DNA from: Phocaeicola_A sp963652075
GTDB taxonomy: Bacteria > Bacteroidota > Bacteroidia > Bacteroidales > Bacteroidaceae
Assembly (NCBI GenBank): GCA_963652075.1
Contig: CAVJRQ010000102.1
Location: 1 to 6,809 of the forward strand
Length of the DNA: 6,809 bases
Reading direction: 5' to 3'
Shown here: one piece after another, positions 4,260-6,809 of the stretch
How the letters are laid out: each line of letters opens with the position of its first letter
How positions within the stretch are numbered: the first letter of the stretch is position 1
Notes under the pieces: generated by a model
Told to the model about the DNA's origin: nothing
Seen by the model: the letters and a program-made list of their open reading frames with translations, nothing else
The model's database searches: none
Program-made: the position numbers and the translations under genes

Positions 4260-6455
4260 ATGAACCCAATTGTTAAGACTATCGAGCTTGGTGATGGCAG
4301 AACCATTACCCTCGAAACGGGAAAGTTGGCAAAACAGGCTGACGGTGCAGTGATGCTGCGCATGGGAAATACGATGTTGTTAGCTACTGTTTGTGCCGCC
4401 AAGGATGCAGTTCCCGGAACCGATTTTATGCCTCTGCAGGTAGAGTACAAGGAGAAATACGCGGCGTTTGGCCGTTACCCCGGTGGCTTCACCAAACGTG
4501 AAGGCAAGGCTTCTGATTATGAAATTCTTACTTGCCGTCTGGTAGACCGCGCTTTGCGCCCGCTCTTCCCGGACAACTTTCATGCGGAAGTGTATGTGAA
4601 CATTATCCTGTTCTCCGCTGACGGCGTGGATATGCCCGACGCGTTGGCCGGCTTGGCAGCCTCCGCTGCGCTGGCGGTGTCCGATATCCCCTTCGGAGGT
4701 CCTATCTCGGAGGTTCGTGTAGCCCGTGTGGACGGACAGTTCGTCATCGACCCCACCTTCCAACAATTGGAGAAAGCTGACATGGATATCATGGTAGCCG
4801 CTACCTACGACAATATCATGATGGTTGAGGGCGAGATGAACGAGGTTTCCGAGAACGACCTGCTCGAGGCCATGAAGGCGGCTCACGACGCCATCAAGGT
4901 TCACTGCAAGGCGCAGATGGAACTCATGGAAGAGGTCGGTTCTACCGTGAAACGCGAGTATTGCCACGAGGTGAACGACGAAGACCTCCGCAAGGCTGTG
5001 CACGACGCTTGCTACGACAAGGCTTACGCCATCGCGGCCAGCGGCAACCGCAACAAGCATGAGCGCGAGGATGCCTTCACCGCCATCTGCGACGAGTTCA
5101 AGGCTCAGTACACCGAGGAGGAACTCGAAGAGAAGGCTCCCATGATTGACCGCTACTATCACGACGTGGAGAAAGAGGCTATGCGCCGCTGCATCCTGGA
5201 CGAGGGCAAACGTCTGGACGGTCGTAAGACCGACGAGATTCGTCCCATCTGGTGCGAGGTAAGCCCGCTTCCAGGTCCTCACGGATCGTCTATCTTCACG
5301 CGTGGTGAGACCCAGTCGCTCAGTACCGTTACCCTCGGTACCAAGGCCGACGAGAAACTGGTGGACGACGTGCTCGACCAGCATAAGGAACGCTTCCTGC
5401 TTCACTATAACTTCCCGCCGTTCTCCACGGGCGAGGCCAAGGCACAGCGTGGCGTAGGCCGTCGCGAGATTGGTCACGGCCACTTGGCATGGCGTGCCCT
5501 GAAGCGTATGATTCCTGAGAATTATCCTTACTGCGTACGTGTCGTTTCCGATATTCTGGAGTCCAACGGATCTTCTTCCATGGCTACCGTATGTGCCGGT
5601 ACACTGGCGCTGATGGATGCCGGCGTGAAGATTAAACGCCCCGTGTCCGGTATCGCCATGGGATTGATTAAGAATCCGGGCGAAGAGAAGTACGCGGTGC
5701 TCTCCGACATCCTTGGCGATGAGGACCACCTCGGTGATATGGACTTCAAGGTAACCGGTACCGTCAACGGTATCACCGCTACCCAGATGGATATCAAGTG
5801 CGACGGACTGAGCTACGAGATTCTCGAAAAGGCTTTGCTCCAGGCCAAGCAGGGACGTGAGTACATCCTTGGCAAGTTGACCGACTGCATCGCCGAGCCG
5901 CGCGAAGACCTCAAGCCGCACGCTCCCCGTATCGAGACCCTTACCATTCCTAAGGAGTTCATCGGAGCCGTCATTGGCCCGGGTGGAAAGATTATCCAGG
6001 GAATGCAGGAAGAGTCCGGAGCTATCATCTCCATTGAGGAGATTGACGGCGTAGGCCGCATCGAGATTGCGGGCACCAACAAGGAGTGCATCGACAAGGC
6101 GCTGGGTATGATTCACGCCATCGTGGCTATCCCCGAGGTAGGTGAGGTCTACAAGGGTAAGGTTCGCTCCATCATGCCTTACGGTGTGTTCGTGGAGTTC
6201 TTGCCGGGCAAGGACGGTCTGCTCCACATCTCCGAGTTCGACTGGAAACGTCTGGAGACTATCGAAGAGACCGGCTTGAAAGAGGGCGACGAACTGGAGG
6301 TTAAGCTGCTGGACATCGACCCGAAGACCGGTAAGTTCAAACTCTCTCGCCGTGCCCTGTTGCCGAAGCCCGAAGGCTACGTCGAGCGTCCCGCCCGTCC
6401 CGAGCGTGACCGCCGTCCGCGCCCCGAGCGTCGCGACCGTGACAACAACAAGTAA
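4260..6455 (+). CDS. pnp: Polyribonucleotide nucleotidyltransferase (PNPase)
   Basis: A 731-aa PNPase, the 3'-to-5' phosphorolytic exoribonuclease that degrades RNA to nucleoside diphosphates and acts as a homotrimer in mRNA decay. Domains in order: first RNase PH domain (about 10-145); all-helical linker (about 200-310); second RNase PH domain (about 315-545) holding the catalytic features STGEAKAQRGVGRREIGHG (389-407) and SDILGDEDHLGDMDF (482-496), with D487 and D493 equivalent to the E. coli catalytic aspartates; KH domain (about 560-620) with GxxG loop GPGG (573-576); S1 domain (about 625-700) with GEVYKGKVRSIMPYGVFVEF; then a short Arg/Pro-rich tail (about 710-731) that probably contacts RNA. 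It is full length and intact, GC-rich, single-gene, and followed by a strong terminator. The start at 4260 gives the normal family N-terminus. Confidence 0.98.
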   Translation: MNPIVKTIELGDGRTITLETGKLAKQADGAVMLRMGNTMLLATVCAAKDAVPGTDFMPLQVEYKEKYAAFGRYPGGFTKREGKASDYEILTCRLVDRALRPLFPDNFHAEVYVNIILFSADGVDMPDALAGLAASAALAVSDIPFGGPISEVRVARVDGQFVIDPTFQQLEKADMDIMVAATYDNIMMVEGEMNEVSENDLLEAMKAAHDAIKVHCKAQMELMEEVGSTVKREYCHEVNDEDLRKAVHDACYDKAYAIAASGNRNKHEREDAFTAICDEFKAQYTEEELEEKAPMIDRYYHDVEKEAMRRCILDEGKRLDGRKTDEIRPIWCEVSPLPGPHGSSIFTRGETQSLSTVTLGTKADEKLVDDVLDQHKERFLLHYNFPPFSTGEAKAQRGVGRREIGHGHLAWRALKRMIPENYPYCVRVVSDILESNGSSSMATVCAGTLALMDAGVKIKRPVSGIAMGLIKNPGEEKYAVLSDILGDEDHLGDMDFKVTGTVNGITATQMDIKCDGLSYEILEKALLQAKQGREYILGKLTDCIAEPREDLKPHAPRIETLTIPKEFIGAVIGPGGKIIQGMQEESGAIISIEEIDGVGRIEIAGTNKECIDKALGMIHAIVAIPEVGEVYKGKVRSIMPYGVFVEFLPGKDGLLHISEFDWKRLETIEETGLKEGDELEVKLLDIDPKTGKFKLSRRALLPKPEGYVERPARPERDRRPRPERRDRDNNK

Positions 6456-6474
6456 TCTATTTACCGTAGATACT

Positions 6475-6517
6475 AACCCACAAAAGGCTCGTCATGCGAC
6501 GAGCCTTTTGTGGGTTT
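6475..6517 (+). terminator. Intrinsic terminator of pnp with perfect 19-bp stem
   Basis: 6475-6493 pairs perfectly with 6498-6516 around the 4-nt loop ATGC. The GC-rich core GGCTCGTC/GACGAGCC (6486-6493 with 6498-6505) is followed by TTTTGTGGGTTT, so the outer A-T-rich stem doubles as the U-tract. The matching AAAA on the left makes it potentially bidirectional, which would also stop - strand transcription entering pnp. It begins 19 bases after the pnp stop. Confidence 0.92.
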
Positions 6518-6518
6518 A

Positions 6519-6526
6519 GGGGGGGG
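6519..6526 (+). repeat. G8 homopolymer directly after the pnp terminator
   Basis: Eight consecutive Gs follow the terminator stem after TTTA. Such a run is a likely slippage site for polymerase or sequencing. It lies in no gene, so length changes would have no coding effect that I can see. Confidence 0.7.
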
Positions 6527-6706
6527 TAATGGGACTACTGGATAACGACAAGGCGGATACGAACAATGGACGACAGCCCGGGAGATGGGTGATGACCCCG
6601 AATAATCGGAGCAGTCCGAAAACCCGATGGAATTTCATCACGGTTAATGGTCTCTACAGTTTCAGTAAATGAAGAGAGAAAGTGTACAGTAAAACCGGAA
6701 TAATCA
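6527..6706. other. Intergenic stretch without a recognisable gene
   Basis: I find no convincing gene here. A - strand frame (6762-6535) crosses it, but it resembles no protein I know and runs into the tandem repeats. A short CCGA-ATAA-TCGG inverted repeat lies at 6599-6610. CTACAGT (6654-6660) and TGTACA (6683-6688) are roughly in register with the downstream 23-bp repeats and may be decayed copies. Confidence 0.4.
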
Positions 6707-6809
6707 CGTACGACATAAGGTTCTATAGTCGTACGACATGAGGGGTAGTAAACGTACGTCATTAGGTACTATAGTCGTACGACGTTAGGGTGCATGGTCG
6801 TACGACATT
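6707..6809. repeat. Tandem 23-bp repeats centred on CGTACG (array continues past the window)
   Basis: CGTACG occurs at 6707, 6730, 6753, 6776 and 6799, spaced exactly 23 bp each time. Each unit begins CGTACGAC (CGTACGTC in the third), continues roughly ATTAGG, and ends near CTATAGT. Units 1 and 3 agree at 20 of 23 positions; units 2 and 4 diverge mainly in the second half. Across unit junctions, three copies form the 10-bp perfect palindrome GTCGTACGAC (6728-6737, 6774-6783, 6797-6806). The last unit is cut by the window end. It is too short in period for a CRISPR array and is not coding. Confidence 0.9.

Noticed and set aside
4380..6227. Long - strand open frame (615 codons) opposite pnp
   Set aside because: It is an antisense shadow of a GC-rich gene with strong codon bias; its translation has no family resemblance, and the + strand frame is unambiguously pnp.
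6535..6762. 75-codon - strand open frame after pnp
   Set aside because: It overlaps the tandem repeats, has no recognisable domain, promoter or ribosome binding site, and the 23-bp period would break the frame between units.
6707..6809. CRISPR array
   Set aside because: The whole period is 23 bp with no unique spacers of normal length, and the repeat core is a short palindrome.

Overview
The window looks like chromosomal DNA of a member of the Bacteroidales (Bacteroides or a near relative). The evidence is the protein set (a Bacteroidota-type PNPase, GreA, a HIT protein and a DUF4369/TlpA-like lipoprotein). In addition, three promoters match the Bacteroides pattern TTTG - about 19-21 bp - TAnnTTTG, and all but one of the genes lack a Shine-Dalgarno sequence. 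I cannot name the species from sequence alone.

Layout. (1) 1-1620, + strand: an AT-richer accessory segment holding the last codons of an unidentified gene, a 134-aa protein of unknown function and a 379-aa AbiH-family (abortive infection) protein. They are packed as one operon whose promoter lies outside the window. (2) 1621-1807: the junction between converging genes, with a strong hairpin terminator and a CT-rich stretch of degenerate repeats. (3) 1808-2699, - strand: a greA-HIT operon. Its 163-bp upstream region (2700-2862) is crowded with an inverted repeat in the promoter, a consensus promoter, a terminator-like hairpin inside the greA leader, and a full AGGAGG ribosome binding site. 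(4) 2863-4023, - strand: a lipoprotein with an N-terminal DUF4369-like region and a C-terminal thioredoxin-like domain that lacks the CXXC cysteines. (5) 4024-4259: a divergent promoter region. (6) 4260-6455, + strand: pnp, complete, followed by a perfect 19-bp stem terminator. (7) 6517-6809: non-coding sequence with a G8 run and an array of 23-bp tandem repeats centred on the palindrome CGTACG, which runs off the window end.

Functionally, the right-hand genes are core RNA-metabolism and envelope genes: transcript cleavage in stalled RNA polymerase (GreA), RNA decay (PNPase), nucleotide hydrolysis (HIT) and an envelope lipoprotein. The left-hand segment is probable phage defence and differs in base composition, so a core/accessory boundary probably lies between 1620 and 1808.

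The observations I rate highest are the 23-bp palindromic tandem array, the apparent attenuator in the greA leader, and the SIR2-like motif order in AbiH next to an uncharacterised small partner gene.
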